Part shown: positions 56,330-64,000 of the stretch, one piece after another
How positions within the stretch are numbered: position 1 is the stretch's first letter
Layout of the letters: each line of letters begins with the position of its first letter
Source of the DNA: Methanosarcina thermophila TM-1
GTDB lineage: Archaea; Halobacteriota; Methanosarcinia; Methanosarcinales; Methanosarcinaceae
Assembly (NCBI RefSeq): GCF_000969885.1
Contig: NZ_CP009501.1
Coordinates: forward strand, 2,370,908 to 2,434,907
Length of the DNA: 64,000 nucleotides
Direction: 5' to 3'
Program-made: the position numbers and the translations under genes
Notes under the pieces: generated by a model
Database searches by the model: none
The model's input: the letters and a program-made list of their open reading frames with translations, nothing else
What the model was told of the DNA's origin: nothing

Positions 56330-57183
56330 GTACTGCTGTTGTAACAGTTAACAGCGGATTATTCCGAGGATTAAACCTGAGACAGAAAACCCTCTTAATT
56401 ATAGGTTCAACTTCACTTTTATTACTTGCAATTGTAATTTCCAGCATATATCTGGATGGGGAAGCATTACAGACTAATTTTGGTGCAAAAAATCTTGCCC
56501 CCTCTCTGGAGCATCCATTCGGAACGGACTGGATGGGAAGAGATATGTTCGTAAGAACCCTTGAGGGGCTGGGTCTAAGTATACTGGTTGGAGGCTTTGC
56601 TTCCGCTATTAGTACAGTGCTTACTTTAATTTTAGGCTTACTTTCAAGTGCAGGAAAGACAGCAGACGCTTTTGTATCCTGGCTGGTAGACCTGTTTCTT
56701 TCAATTCCTCATCTTCTTTTGATAATTCTCATTTCCATTGGGATTGGTGGAGGAGCAACAGGAGTTATCATCGGAGTTGCATTAACCCACTGGCCGAGCT
56801 TAACAAGGGTCGTAAGAGCAGAAATCAAGCAACTGAAAACCCAGGAGTACATTCATATCTCCAGGAATCTTGGCAGGTCAAAGTGGTGGATAGCTAGAAA
56901 ACACATCCTGCCACATCTGATTCCACAGATACTTCTAGGCACGATTTTAATGTTCCCACATGCGATTTTACACGAAGCCTCGGTAACATTTCTGGGTTTC
57001 GGACTTTCACCGCACGAGCCTGCAATCGGTATAATCCTATCAGAATCTATGCGATACCTCTCAGCAGGATACTGGTGGCTCGCATTTTTCCCAGGATTAT
57101 CCCTGCTAATTGTAGTCCTGGCATTTGATTTGATTGGAGAAAATTTGGGTAAGTTAATGAATCCGAAAAAAGCTCACGAATAA
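56326..57183 (+). CDS. nikC: ABC transporter permease (NikC/OppC type)
   Basis: 285 residues. It has HPFGTDWMGRDMFVRTLEGL (the conserved HxLGTDxxGRDxxxR sequence of OppC/NikC), five to six membrane helices and the EAA loop TQEYIHISRNLGRSKWWIAR KHILPH. The start ATG overlaps the previous stop. It forms the heterodimeric channel with NikB. Confidence 0.9.
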   Translation: MSTAVVTVNSGLFRGLNLRQKTLLIIGSTSLLLLAIVISSIYLDGEALQTNFGAKNLAPSLEHPFGTDWMGRDMFVRTLEGLGLSILVGGFASAISTVLTLILGLLSSAGKTADAFVSWLVDLFLSIPHLLLIILISIGIGGGATGVIIGVALTHWPSLTRVVRAEIKQLKTQEYIHISRNLGRSKWWIARKHILPHLIPQILLGTILMFPHAILHEASVTFLGFGLSPHEPAIGIILSESMRYLSAGYWWLAFFPGLSLLIVVLAFDLIGENLGKLMNPKKAHE

Positions 57184-57217
57184 AAAATATTTTAGTTATG
57201 TTTAGAGGGTGTGAAAT

Positions 57218-58231
57218 ATGGGAAATAAAGTTGAACTAAGGACTAAAGCAGAGCCAGTTACTGCATTTAAGACAGTTGATGGGAAAAAGAGAAAAGCTGA
57301 GGTTTTATTAAATGTAGAGGATCTTTCACTTTCATTCACTCAATATACTTCGGGACTTAGACAAACAGAGTTGAAAGTGATCTCTAATTTAAGTATACAG
57401 GCTTATAGAGGCGAGATCCTGGCTGTTGTTGGATCAAGCGGGTCCGGTAAAAGTCTTCTGGCTCACTCGATTTTAGGAATTTTGCCTTCAAATGCAAAAC
57501 TCAGTGGTAAAATAGAATACGATGGCGAAGAGCTTACCCAGGAAAGAAAGGAAGCATTAAGAGGTAAAGAAATAGCCCTGATTCCGCAGGCTACAACCTA
57601 TCTTGATCCTTTAATGAAAATTTCCGATCAGGTGATAGGGTGCGTTGAGAAGAAAGATAAGGGCTTAATGAGGAAACTCCTGAGAGAGATCTTTCAAAGG
57701 TATAATTTAAAATCGGAAGTTGAAGGAATGCTCCCTCACGAGCTCTCAGGAGGGATGATTCGAAGAGTTCTTGTCTCCACTGCCGTAATACGCTCCTCAA
57801 AACTTATAATTGCAGATGAGCCGACACCGGGGTTAGATGAGAAAACCCTGAATGAGACCCTGAGTTACCTAAAAGACATGGCAGATAGAGGCTGTGCAGT
57901 GATACTCATAACTCATGATATAGAGGCTGCATTAAAAGTCTCTCATAAGATTGCAGTATTCTACGCTGGCACTGTTTTGGAGGTAGCTAATGTTGAGGAT
58001 TTTAAGAATAATGGTGAAAACCTGAGGCATCCATACACCCGTGCACTCTGGAACGCACTTCCCCAGAATAACTTCCAGGTAATTAAAGGTCATCAACCAA
58101 TGCAAGATGAAGTCTTTGATGGATGCATCTTTTATGAAAGATGTTCCAAAAAGAAAGCTCTATGCTCTCAGGGTATCCCTGAGCTTAGGCAGGTCAATGG
58201 AGGAGTGGTGAGGTGCAACAATGTATCTTAA
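57218..58231 (+). CDS. nikD: ABC transporter ATP-binding protein (NikD/OppD type)
   Basis: 337 residues. Walker A is VGSSGSGKSLLAHSILG, the signature LSGGMIRRVLVSTAV, Walker B KLIIADEPTPGLD, and the H-loop ILITHD. The C-terminal extension CIFYERCSKKKALCSQGIPE VRC-like region has four Cys in the pattern found after OppD/DppD domains (a possible Fe-S or zinc site). Its end overlaps the next gene by 11 bases. Confidence 0.92.
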   Translation: MGNKVELRTKAEPVTAFKTVDGKKRKAEVLLNVEDLSLSFTQYTSGLRQTELKVISNLSIQAYRGEILAVVGSSGSGKSLLAHSILGILPSNAKLSGKIEYDGEELTQERKEALRGKEIALIPQATTYLDPLMKISDQVIGCVEKKDKGLMRKLLREIFQRYNLKSEVEGMLPHELSGGMIRRVLVSTAVIRSSKLIIADEPTPGLDEKTLNETLSYLKDMADRGCAVILITHDIEAALKVSHKIAVFYAGTVLEVANVEDFKNNGENLRHPYTRALWNALPQNNFQVIKGHQPMQDEVFDGCIFYERCSKKKALCSQGIPELRQVNGGVVRCNNVS

Positions 58232-58832
58232 AGGCGAAAATATCACTTTCGGATACAAAAAAGATAATTTAATTTTAAAAGATGTTAATATTTCTTTAGG
58301 CAGTGGAGAAATAATGGGACTGGTTGGAGATAGCGGAAGCGGAAAATCAACCTTATGTAAGATATTAGCTGGCTATGAAACCAGGTATAAGGGAAAAGTG
58401 AGTCTAGATGGAAAACCTCTCCCGGCAAAAGGCTATAACCCGGTTCAACTTATCTTCCAGCATCCGGAAAAGGCTGTAAATCCCAAATGGAAAATGAAAG
58501 ATATCTTAAATGAAGGGCATACCGTTTCACAGGATATTTTAGACTCATTCGGGATAAAAAAGAGCTGGCTTAATCGATGGCCAAATGAGCTTTCCGGAGG
58601 CGAACTCCAGAGATTCGCTCTTGCCCGGGCTTTAAGCCCTAAAACCAGGTTTTTAATTGCCGATGAAATAACTACAATGGTAGACGCTATTACTCAGGCT
58701 CAGATCTGGAATGTACTTTTGGGTATAGTTGAGGAGCTTAATATTGGAGTACTGGTCGTAAGCCATGACAGGAATTTAATTAATAGAGTATGCCATGATA
58801 TAATTTATTTAAAAGATATATCCAGTGCTTGA
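58221..58832 (+). CDS. nikE: ABC transporter ATP-binding protein (NikE/OppF type)
   Basis: 203 residues. Walker A GDSGSGKSTLCKILAGYETR, signature LSGGELQRFALARAL, Walker B FLIADEITTMVD and switch HD in VVSHDRN. It is shorter than OppF (about 300) because the C-terminal Cys-rich extension is absent, as in many NikE proteins. Last gene of the operon. Note DEIT where DEPT is common. Confidence 0.9.
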   Translation: MYLKGENITFGYKKDNLILKDVNISLGSGEIMGLVGDSGSGKSTLCKILAGYETRYKGKVSLDGKPLPAKGYNPVQLIFQHPEKAVNPKWKMKDILNEGHTVSQDILDSFGIKKSWLNRWPNELSGGELQRFALARALSPKTRFLIADEITTMVDAITQAQIWNVLLGIVEELNIGVLVVSHDRNLINRVCHDIIYLKDISSA

Positions 58833-59148
58833 GTAAAAATAGAACTTTTAGAGCGGAATATTGTTAATAGTTAAATAAATTACATGAGAATCCCAATAAT
58901 GAGTCCTGGGATTGACGATATCGATGTAAAAGGAATCGGAATTTTCAGCAAAATGAAGAAACCAGAAAATAACGGAGGACGACCCTGCTGTAGAAACGGG
59001 ATCTTTAAATATGAAATTCTTCCATGCAGGAGTTTTCCTGAAAATAAGCTACGAGAAACAAAATGAACTCTTGGGCGAGTTTTTATTCTGGAAGTTCTCT
59101 TTAATCAGAAATTAGTTAAAAAAAGATACAGAATAGGAAGATTTTGAA
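58833..59148. other. Intergenic region after the transporter operon
   Basis: A 60-codon plus-strand frame (58884-59066) has no recognisable domain or ribosome site, so I do not call it. Convergent ends of nikE and the leuB-like gene meet here; ACTCTTGGGCGAGT followed by TTTTTATTC (59067-59088) may be a terminator. Confidence 0.45.
59067..59088 (+). terminator. Possible transcription terminator after the nik operon
   Basis: ACTC-TTGGGC-GAGT stem followed by a T5 run. The stem is only four base pairs, so support is weak. Confidence 0.35.
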
Positions 59149-60276
59149 TTATTCTTCCTTTATTCTCCTTGCAATATCATCCCCGACATCCGAGGTGCTA
59201 CTCCTGCCGCCCATGTCGTAGGTTCTAACTTTGCCGTCCAGGATATTTTTCTGGATTGCGCTTACTATCATATCTGAGGCTTCTTTCTCTCCAAGCTGTT
59301 CTATTAGCATGGCACCTGCCCAGATTGTGGCAATCGGGTTGACTTTATTCTGGCCCTTATATTTCGGAGCTGAACCGTGAATAGGCTCAAACATGCTTGT
59401 GCCTGTTGGGTTGATATTTCCGCCGGGAGCAAGCCCAAGGCCGCCCTGGATCATGGCTCCAAGGTCTGTAATTATATCTCCGAACATATTAGGAGTTACG
59501 ACCACATCAAACCATTCCGGGTTTTTCACAAACCACATGGTTATGGCGTCAACAAAGTTGAAATCTGTGGTAATATCGGGATATTTTGCGGAAACCTCAT
59601 TGAATTCCTCTCTCCAGAAGCCGTAAATGTCGGAAAGTACGTTTGCCTTGTCAACGGACGAAACGTGTTTTTTACGTTTTCCAGCAAGGTCAAAGGCATA
59701 CTCGATAACTCTTCTCGTGCCTTCTTTGGAGATCAAACCTATCTGGTATCCTATTTCTTCGCTGTCTGTCTCGATATCAAGCCCGAATTTTGCGGAATAG
59801 AGTGTTCGCCTGACTTCAAGGAGATCTTTGCTCTCTCCTTTTTTTGCCCTGCCGCCAATTCCTATGTAGAAGTCTTCGGTGTTTTCTCTGACAACCACGA
59901 AGTCGATGTCTTTTGAGGTTTTATCCTTGATAGGGGTCCAGACTCCATCAAGGAGTTTTATGGGGCGGAGGTTAATGTACTGGTCAAAGTAGAAGCGTGC
60001 AGTTAATAAGATTCCTTTCTCAAGAATTCCGGGGGCAACTCTGGGGTCTCCAATGGAACCAAGGTAAATGGCAGGATATCTGGATAATTCCTTTAAGGTT
60101 TCTTCTGAAATCAGTTCACCTGTTTCAAGGTAGTGATCTGCCCCATGCGGGTATTCAATCCATTCTACATCAAAACCGAATCTTTCACCAGCGGCGTCTA
60201 TAACTTTTCTGCCTTCGGCGATAATTTCTGGGCCTATCCCGTCTCCTGGGAGAACCGGAATCTTATACTGCGTCAT
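59149..60276 (-). CDS. leuB: 3-isopropylmalate/homoisocitrate dehydrogenase family enzyme
   Basis: 375 residues of the isocitrate/isopropylmalate dehydrogenase family. The N-terminus [32 protein letters not shown] (substrate loop) near residue 130, DKANVLSDI near 220 and [20 protein letters not shown] near 320 are the standard signatures. [11 protein letters not shown] marks the substrate-side Arg. NAD-dependent oxidative decarboxylation is expected; the substrate may be isopropylmalate (leucine) or a homologous acid of coenzyme B synthesis (AksF). leuD lies directly upstream on the same strand. Confidence 0.88.
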   Translation of the reverse strand: MTQYKIPVLPGDGIGPEIIAEGRKVIDAAGERFGFDVEWIEYPHGADHYLETGELISEETLKELSRYPAIYLGSIGDPRVAPGILEKGILLTARFYFDQYINLRPIKLLDGVWTPIKDKTSKDIDFVVVRENTEDFYIGIGGRAKKGESKDLLEVRRTLYSAKFGLDIETDSEEIGYQIGLISKEGTRRVIEYAFDLAGKRKKHVSSVDKANVLSDIYGFWREEFNEVSAKYPDITTDFNFVDAITMWFVKNPEWFDVVVTPNMFGDIITDLGAMIQGGLGLAPGGNINPTGTSMFEPIHGSAPKYKGQNKVNPIATIWAGAMLIEQLGEKEASDMIVSAIQKNILDGKVRTYDMGGRSSTSDVGDDIARRIKEE

Positions 60277-60355
60277 ACTTTCACTCCTTTAAAATTTTCG
60301 GGTAAAACTGCCATTTTACCGCGAGCTGTCAAATACGGACAGGTGTGTCTCAGGA

Positions 60356-60859
60356 CTAATTTTCTGTTTTTGAGCGCTCGGTGACCAGTTTCCTGGCATA
60401 TTCTATAAGCCCTCCTTCATCTACGATTTCGCGTACGAAATCAGGGAGAGGGGTCGCCTGGTAAGTCTCACCTTTTGTTTTGTTTATAATAACTCCTGTC
60501 GCAAGGTCTACTTCAAGTTCATCTCCGTCATCGATTTTGTCAGTGTCAGGGCATTCCAGGACAGGGAGTCCGATATTTATTGCATTCCTGAAAAATATCC
60601 TTGCAAAAGACTTTGCAATTACACAGGCTACCTTTGCTCCTTTCAGGGCAAGGGGTGCGTGTTCGCGTGATGAACCGCAACCAAAATTGCTTCCTGCGAC
60701 CACGATGTCATTTTCGTGCACGTTTTTTGCAAATTCGGGGCGCACGCCTTCAAACGTGTACTTTGCAAGCTCTTCAGGGGTATTGTAAATCAGGTACCTT
60801 CCAGGAATTATTGCATCGGTATCCACGTCATCTCCGAACTTCCAGGCTCTTCCTTTCAT
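60356..60859 (-). CDS. leuD: 3-isopropylmalate dehydratase small subunit (or homoaconitase small subunit)
   Basis: 167 residues; the swivel domain of an aconitase-like hydro-lyase. [20 protein letters not shown] at the start, [20 protein letters not shown] (the Gly-Cys-Gly-Ser-Ser-Arg-Glu-His core) in the middle, and [19 protein letters not shown]. The ATG at 60859 is used, with GGTGATG upstream, over a TTG at 60883. In methanogens two paralogous sets exist, for leucine and for coenzyme B; the choice cannot be made from this sequence. The large subunit is not in the window. Confidence 0.88.
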   Translation of the reverse strand: MKGRAWKFGDDVDTDAIIPGRYLIYNTPEELAKYTFEGVRPEFAKNVHENDIVVAGSNFGCGSSREHAPLALKGAKVACVIAKSFARIFFRNAINIGLPVLECPDTDKIDDGDELEVDLATGVIINKTKGETYQATPLPDFVREIVDEGGLIEYARKLVTERSKTEN

Positions 60860-61052
60860 ATCATCACCGATCGTTTGCTGCAATTAAATGCTGCTATATT
60901 AGAATTCTTACAGCTTGCACTTAGCTGTATTCACAGGGTTGAAGTATCACAGGTAATATTTAAATTATTTTCTGACATTATATAAAAGCTGGTTAACAAT
61001 TTTCATCTTTTCATTCCTGAGTTTCCTGAAAAACCTTCAGGAACCAGTATCT

Positions 61053-62384
61053 TTATTGCTGGTTTGAATTTTCACTGCTTTCTTCCTCGTAATAAGGCTC
61101 AAGAGCATTCGGTTCTCCTCCTCCGTGCCAGCTTAACCTCGGACGGATGCGTACAAGATGAACTGACTCGGAATGGTCATCCACAATCAGAGCAGCCCCT
61201 CTTTCGCTCCCCATCTTCTTAAGGTAAGCCTGAATGCTTTCCTGCATATAAAGAGGACGCGACGCCTCAAGAGCCAGAATATCATCACTTGCCGTGAGTC
61301 TGTGGCAGATAAGAAGATCACTCTGGGAAACGACATCAGGATGCAGGCTTGCAGGTCTCTGCGTTGCCAGAACCAGGGAGAGTCCAGGCTGTCTGCCCTG
61401 CCTGAGACAGCGGTTAATAAGTACTTTCGAGGCAAGCCCCTCAGTCTTTGCAGGTACGAAAATATGAGCCTCATCTATAAAGAGCCAGACCATGGGAAAC
61501 TCTTCCTCAAAGGATTTTTCTCCCATGAGCTTCTTTTCGTAGGCTCTTCTTGCCTCAAGTCTTGCCTCATACAGCTTACCCGCAAGAATTGACACTGTTG
61601 CTGCACAGACGTTTTCATTTTCAAGTGTACTCACATCAAGAATAGTTGTCTTCCCGCCTGATACAAGTGCTGATAGTGATGTCCCCTCTTTTGAGAAAAG
61701 CCCCCAGGAATTTACTGCCCTGAAGTAATTCTCTACAGCCCCTTTCGAAGCCTCATCCGAGCGTGTGTCCCTGGCTATCTCGCTGAGGATTTCCTCAAAA
61801 GAGTATGTATCTCCTCTTTCTCTGAGAGATTCGACTGCCCTTAACAGAAGAATTCCAGGGGGAGAAACCTCCTCTATATTAAAAATCCTGCACCACTGGT
61901 TTCCTGAAAGTTCTCTCACCGGAATGGAAAAGGGCTTTACATTAATATTCCGTTTCCTGTAAGCCTCAACCTTCCCTTCAGGCACAAAAATCTCAGCCTC
62001 AAGCCCAACAGGAGCACAATTCCAGTTTTTCAGCGTTGGGGCTTCAAACGTATTTGGGTAGTTCATTGTCCAGAAAATTCCCATGGTATCAATAACAAAG
62101 GATGCAAGCCTTCTCTTAATATCCGGCTCAAGAAGAGAAAGTTCTTCAAGTAAGCAGCCCATAGTGTAGGATTTCCCATACCCTCTTTTACCGCAGATCA
62201 AAACAACATGAGGTTTCAAGGCATCGAGATAAACGGCAGCCCCTCTGGAATGATCCAGTGCCATGTAATTTCCAATGGAGAGCAAACCTTTTCCGGGATT
62301 CTCTTCATTTCCGAGCACATGCAAAGTCCCGGCAACCTTCCCCCCAAAAGTAGGTCTGAGCTGTTTGTTTTCGACTTTCTGCAT
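61053..62384 (-). CDS. HerA-like/DUF87 P-loop ATPase
   Basis: 443 residues. An N-terminal beta-barrel-like part precedes VVLICGKRGYGKSYTMGCLL (Walker A) near residue 60. FPMVWLFIDEAHIFVPAKTE (Walker B, DEAH) is near 320 and LSLVLATQRPASLHPDVVSQ (sensor, ATQRP) near 350. These fit archaeal HerA-type translocating ATPases. Typical HerA works with NurA in DNA end resection; no nurA is visible nearby, so this may be a stand-alone HerA-like protein. The acidic tail EEESSENSNQQ looks disordered. Confidence 0.8.
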   Translation of the reverse strand: MQKVENKQLRPTFGGKVAGTLHVLGNEENPGKGLLSIGNYMALDHSRGAAVYLDALKPHVVLICGKRGYGKSYTMGCLLEELSLLEPDIKRRLASFVIDTMGIFWTMNYPNTFEAPTLKNWNCAPVGLEAEIFVPEGKVEAYRKRNINVKPFSIPVRELSGNQWCRIFNIEEVSPPGILLLRAVESLRERGDTYSFEEILSEIARDTRSDEASKGAVENYFRAVNSWGLFSKEGTSLSALVSGGKTTILDVSTLENENVCAATVSILAGKLYEARLEARRAYEKKLMGEKSFEEEFPMVWLFIDEAHIFVPAKTEGLASKVLINRCLRQGRQPGLSLVLATQRPASLHPDVVSQSDLLICHRLTASDDILALEASRPLYMQESIQAYLKKMGSERGAALIVDDHSESVHLVRIRPRLSWHGGGEPNALEPYYEEESSENSNQQ

Positions 62385-62620
62385 CAGACAGTATCGGACT
62401 GAAAACTATTTAAAATAATTTGTTTTGAAGTAATAAAATAAAACTAAACTTTTAAACCCTTACGATCTGATTAAAAACTATTGAATTGAAACCGTTGTGC
62501 TACAACCCTTTTACGAAAAAAGCTTGATCGCAAGCTTTTTAGAAAAAAGTTTGATCAAAAACCTTTTCTCAAAAGGCTTTGAGAAGGTTTGTGAAAAACT
62601 CTTGTGTTCAGGGTATTTGT
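62385..62620. repeat. Dispersed intergenic repeat, copy 3 of 3, and flanks
   Basis: Core at 62522-62563 (GCTTGATCGCAAGCTTTTTA, then GAAAAAAGTTTGATCAAAAA) matches copies at 1001-1042 and 21936-21977. Here the right side continues with CCTTTTCTCAAAAGGCTTTG, which can pair with itself. No gene. Confidence 0.7.
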
Positions 62621-63691
62621 TCAGGATATTATCTGATCCAGCTGGTTGGTCTCGATAGCTATTTTGATTTCCCGAGCGATTCTCCTTCCAGTTGAGAGGT
62701 TTTCTTCCATCAGATCCGAATAAGGTGAGCCTGAAATGTAAAGGTTTGTTCCTGCAACAATTCTAGCCGAGATCTCAAAGACCTTAATCTCAAGTTCATC
62801 TGTAAAGACCGTCTCAAGGCAGAAAGCTCCTATCATCCCTCCAAAAAGATCCAGGGATTCTTCAACTACCCGTTCTCCGAGAGAGAAGATGAGGGGTAGT
62901 AGGGATTCTCTTGCTACAAGGGGTGCGTTCCCTGTGACCACGTATGTCGGGCGAATGCCTGCTTCTATGAGCTCTTTGGGTGAGCCCAGCCTGAAGATCT
63001 CATCGGCATTGGATTCTACCCTGCGGTCCATGCTAAGTAGTTCAAGGCTGCCCTTGCTTAAAGTGTATCCTTCGTTTCTGATAGGTGAGTAGAAATAATG
63101 CAGGTAATAGCGGGTTCCAGTAATGAATTCCTGAATTGTATATTTCTGGGAGCGGTCTATGAGTTCATTGAATTCCTCATAAGTTTTTGCGACGAAGAAA
63201 CCTTTTCCGCCCTTTGCTCCGTCATACTTAACCATTACAGGTCCATTGATATCGCGAGGGTCGTCAATTTTCTTGGGCATGTGGATACCTGCTCCAAGTA
63301 GCCACTCCCGCTCTTTGTTCCTGTCCGACTCCCATTCGAGCACAGCCCGGTTTCCGAAAGTAGGCACAGTCAGCTCTGCAAAATTTTCCGTGCCGAGATA
63401 AGCAACGAATGAGCCATGTGGAATAATAATAGTGTTTTTCTTTCTGAGTTCCTCAGCCTTATTCATTATATCGGCATAGTTATCGACAATAAGGTACTCA
63501 TCAGGTTTTGCTTTGGGAAAAGCTTCATAAAACTTGGGAGGTTTGCCAACGCAGATTCCCAGAGTTCTGAAGCCTTCTTTTCGAGCTCCATCAAAGATTT
63601 GAAGGCTTGAGTGAGAACAGACTGTCGCAATTGTGATGTTTTCTAAATCGTAATCTTTCAGAAATTCCAGAATCTGCTGTTTTGTTATCAT
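62621..63691 (-). CDS. purP: FAICAR synthetase, archaeal PurP
   Basis: A 356-residue ATP-grasp enzyme that formylates AICAR using formate and ATP, the archaeal replacement for the folate-dependent step of purine synthesis. The N-terminus TIATVCSHSSLQIFDGARKE (with the conserved SHSSLQI) and IIIPHGSFVAYLG, then the ATP-grasp part VMVKYDGAKGGKGFFVAKTY, and C-terminal EISARIVAGTNLYISGSPYS are PurP signatures. Start ATG 63691. It is divergent from the gene at the right edge. Confidence 0.95.
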   Translation of the reverse strand: MITKQQILEFLKDYDLENITIATVCSHSSLQIFDGARKEGFRTLGICVGKPPKFYEAFPKAKPDEYLIVDNYADIMNKAEELRKKNTIIIPHGSFVAYLGTENFAELTVPTFGNRAVLEWESDRNKEREWLLGAGIHMPKKIDDPRDINGPVMVKYDGAKGGKGFFVAKTYEEFNELIDRSQKYTIQEFITGTRYYLHYFYSPIRNEGYTLSKGSLELLSMDRRVESNADEIFRLGSPKELIEAGIRPTYVVTGNAPLVARESLLPLIFSLGERVVEESLDLFGGMIGAFCLETVFTDELEIKVFEISARIVAGTNLYISGSPYSDLMEENLSTGRRIAREIKIAIETNQLDQIIS

Positions 63692-63893
63692 GATTGGTAC
63701 CAGCGAAAATTTAGATTAGAATACACAATCTTATATTTAAGTTTAAGGTCCAGATTCTATATATAAACATAGTGGCGCATGTATAATTATATACAAAATA
63801 AAAGTTTATATTAAGATTCACATAAACTAGAGTATGTACTGATTAAAAAAATAGGTAAATTTTTAATCAAGGAAGTAATTATGGATGGGCTTT
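63692..63893. promoter_or_regulatory. Divergent promoter region of purP and the right-edge gene
   Basis: Very AT-rich, with several TATA-like words such as CTATATATAAACA (63756-63768) and TATAATTATATACAAAATAA (63781-63800). Probably provides promoters in both directions. GGAAGTAATT precedes the first ATG at 63881, which opens only eight codons before a TGA. Confidence 0.45.
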
Positions 63894-64000
63894 ATGGATG
63901 GGCTTGAAAATCAAAACGATTTGACGGATGCGAGGGAACCCCCACAGGGGTTAGATACGGTTGAGCAGGGAGGCAGGATACTTGTTCTCCCGGTAAATGG
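63894..64000 (+). CDS. Unidentified protein, N-terminal fragment (runs off the right edge)
   Basis: From ATG 63894 the frame reads MDGLENQNDLTDAREPPQGL DTVEQGGRILVLPVNG and is open to the end of the window (35 codons). A 13-bp duplication places a second ATGGATGGGCTT just before (63881) in another frame, so the start is ambiguous. Too little is present to identify a family; ILVLPVNG suggests the first beta strand of an alpha/beta domain. Confidence 0.55.
   Translation, partial: MDGLENQNDLTDAREPPQGLDTVEQGGRILVLPVN

Noticed and set aside
58884-59066. 60-codon plus-strand frame after the nik operon
   Set aside because: No ribosome site and no similarity that I can see; probably chance.

Overview
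The window is a chromosomal segment of a methanogenic archaeon of the genus Methanosarcina. The direct evidence is the pyrrolysine system at the left edge (tRNA-Pyl with a CUA anticodon and the start of pylS), the YcaO/TfuA pair that makes thioglycine in methyl-coenzyme M reductase, archaeal translation genes (L10e, aIF2-beta with a TRAM domain, archaeal AlaRS, PheRS and TrpRS) and archaeal PurP. The species is not determined.

Layout. 1-2.9 kb: pylS (partial), tRNA-Pyl, a DUF1638 protein and a prenyltransferase-repeat gene with an in-frame UAG. 3-5.3 kb: ferritin and three universal stress protein copies in different states of decay. 5.6-7.6 kb: tfuA-ycaO. 7.8-14.9 kb: a small DUF2892 membrane protein, a SERCA-type cation ATPase, and a His-rich CopB-type metal ATPase flanked by very small ORFs. 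15-17.1 kb: small membrane or hypothetical proteins and an MFS remnant. 17.3-33.1 kb: mostly housekeeping genes (pheS, trpS, a cysteine-less radical-SAM-like protein, aIF2-beta, L10e, DUF1786, moaB, the feoB/zinc-ribbon/feoA operon, a FilR1-type regulator, a YhbY protein, alaS). 33.4-35 kb: a methyltransferase and a conserved hypothetical.

35.4-49.5 kb is a defence island. It holds a divergent CARF-HEPN protein (TIGR02710-like), a complete type III-B effector (cmr1-6) and cas6b, all on the minus strand except the CARF gene. A CRISPR array of 31 repeats and 30 spacers lies about 3.6 kb further on. No cas1 or cas2 is present. Between the cas genes and the array sit two unrecognised small genes, a RelE/ParE remnant, and what looks like a RiPP locus: an 85-residue Cys-rich peptide followed by a PqqD-radical SAM-SPASM maturase interrupted by a frameshift in an A8 run.

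49.9-58.8 kb: a GNAT acetyltransferase with an in-frame UAG, an IS630 remnant, and a nickel/peptide ABC transporter operon with two paralogous binding proteins that both appear to start at AUU. 59-64 kb: leuB-like and leuD genes, a HerA-like ATPase, purP, and the start of a gene that leaves the window.

Main points for follow-up: the RiPP-like locus with its slippery A8 tract; two genes with in-frame UAG next to the pyl genes; a radical SAM fold that has lost every cluster cysteine; the paired AUU starts; and a CRISPR spacer that resembles the DtxR-like operator upstream of feoB.
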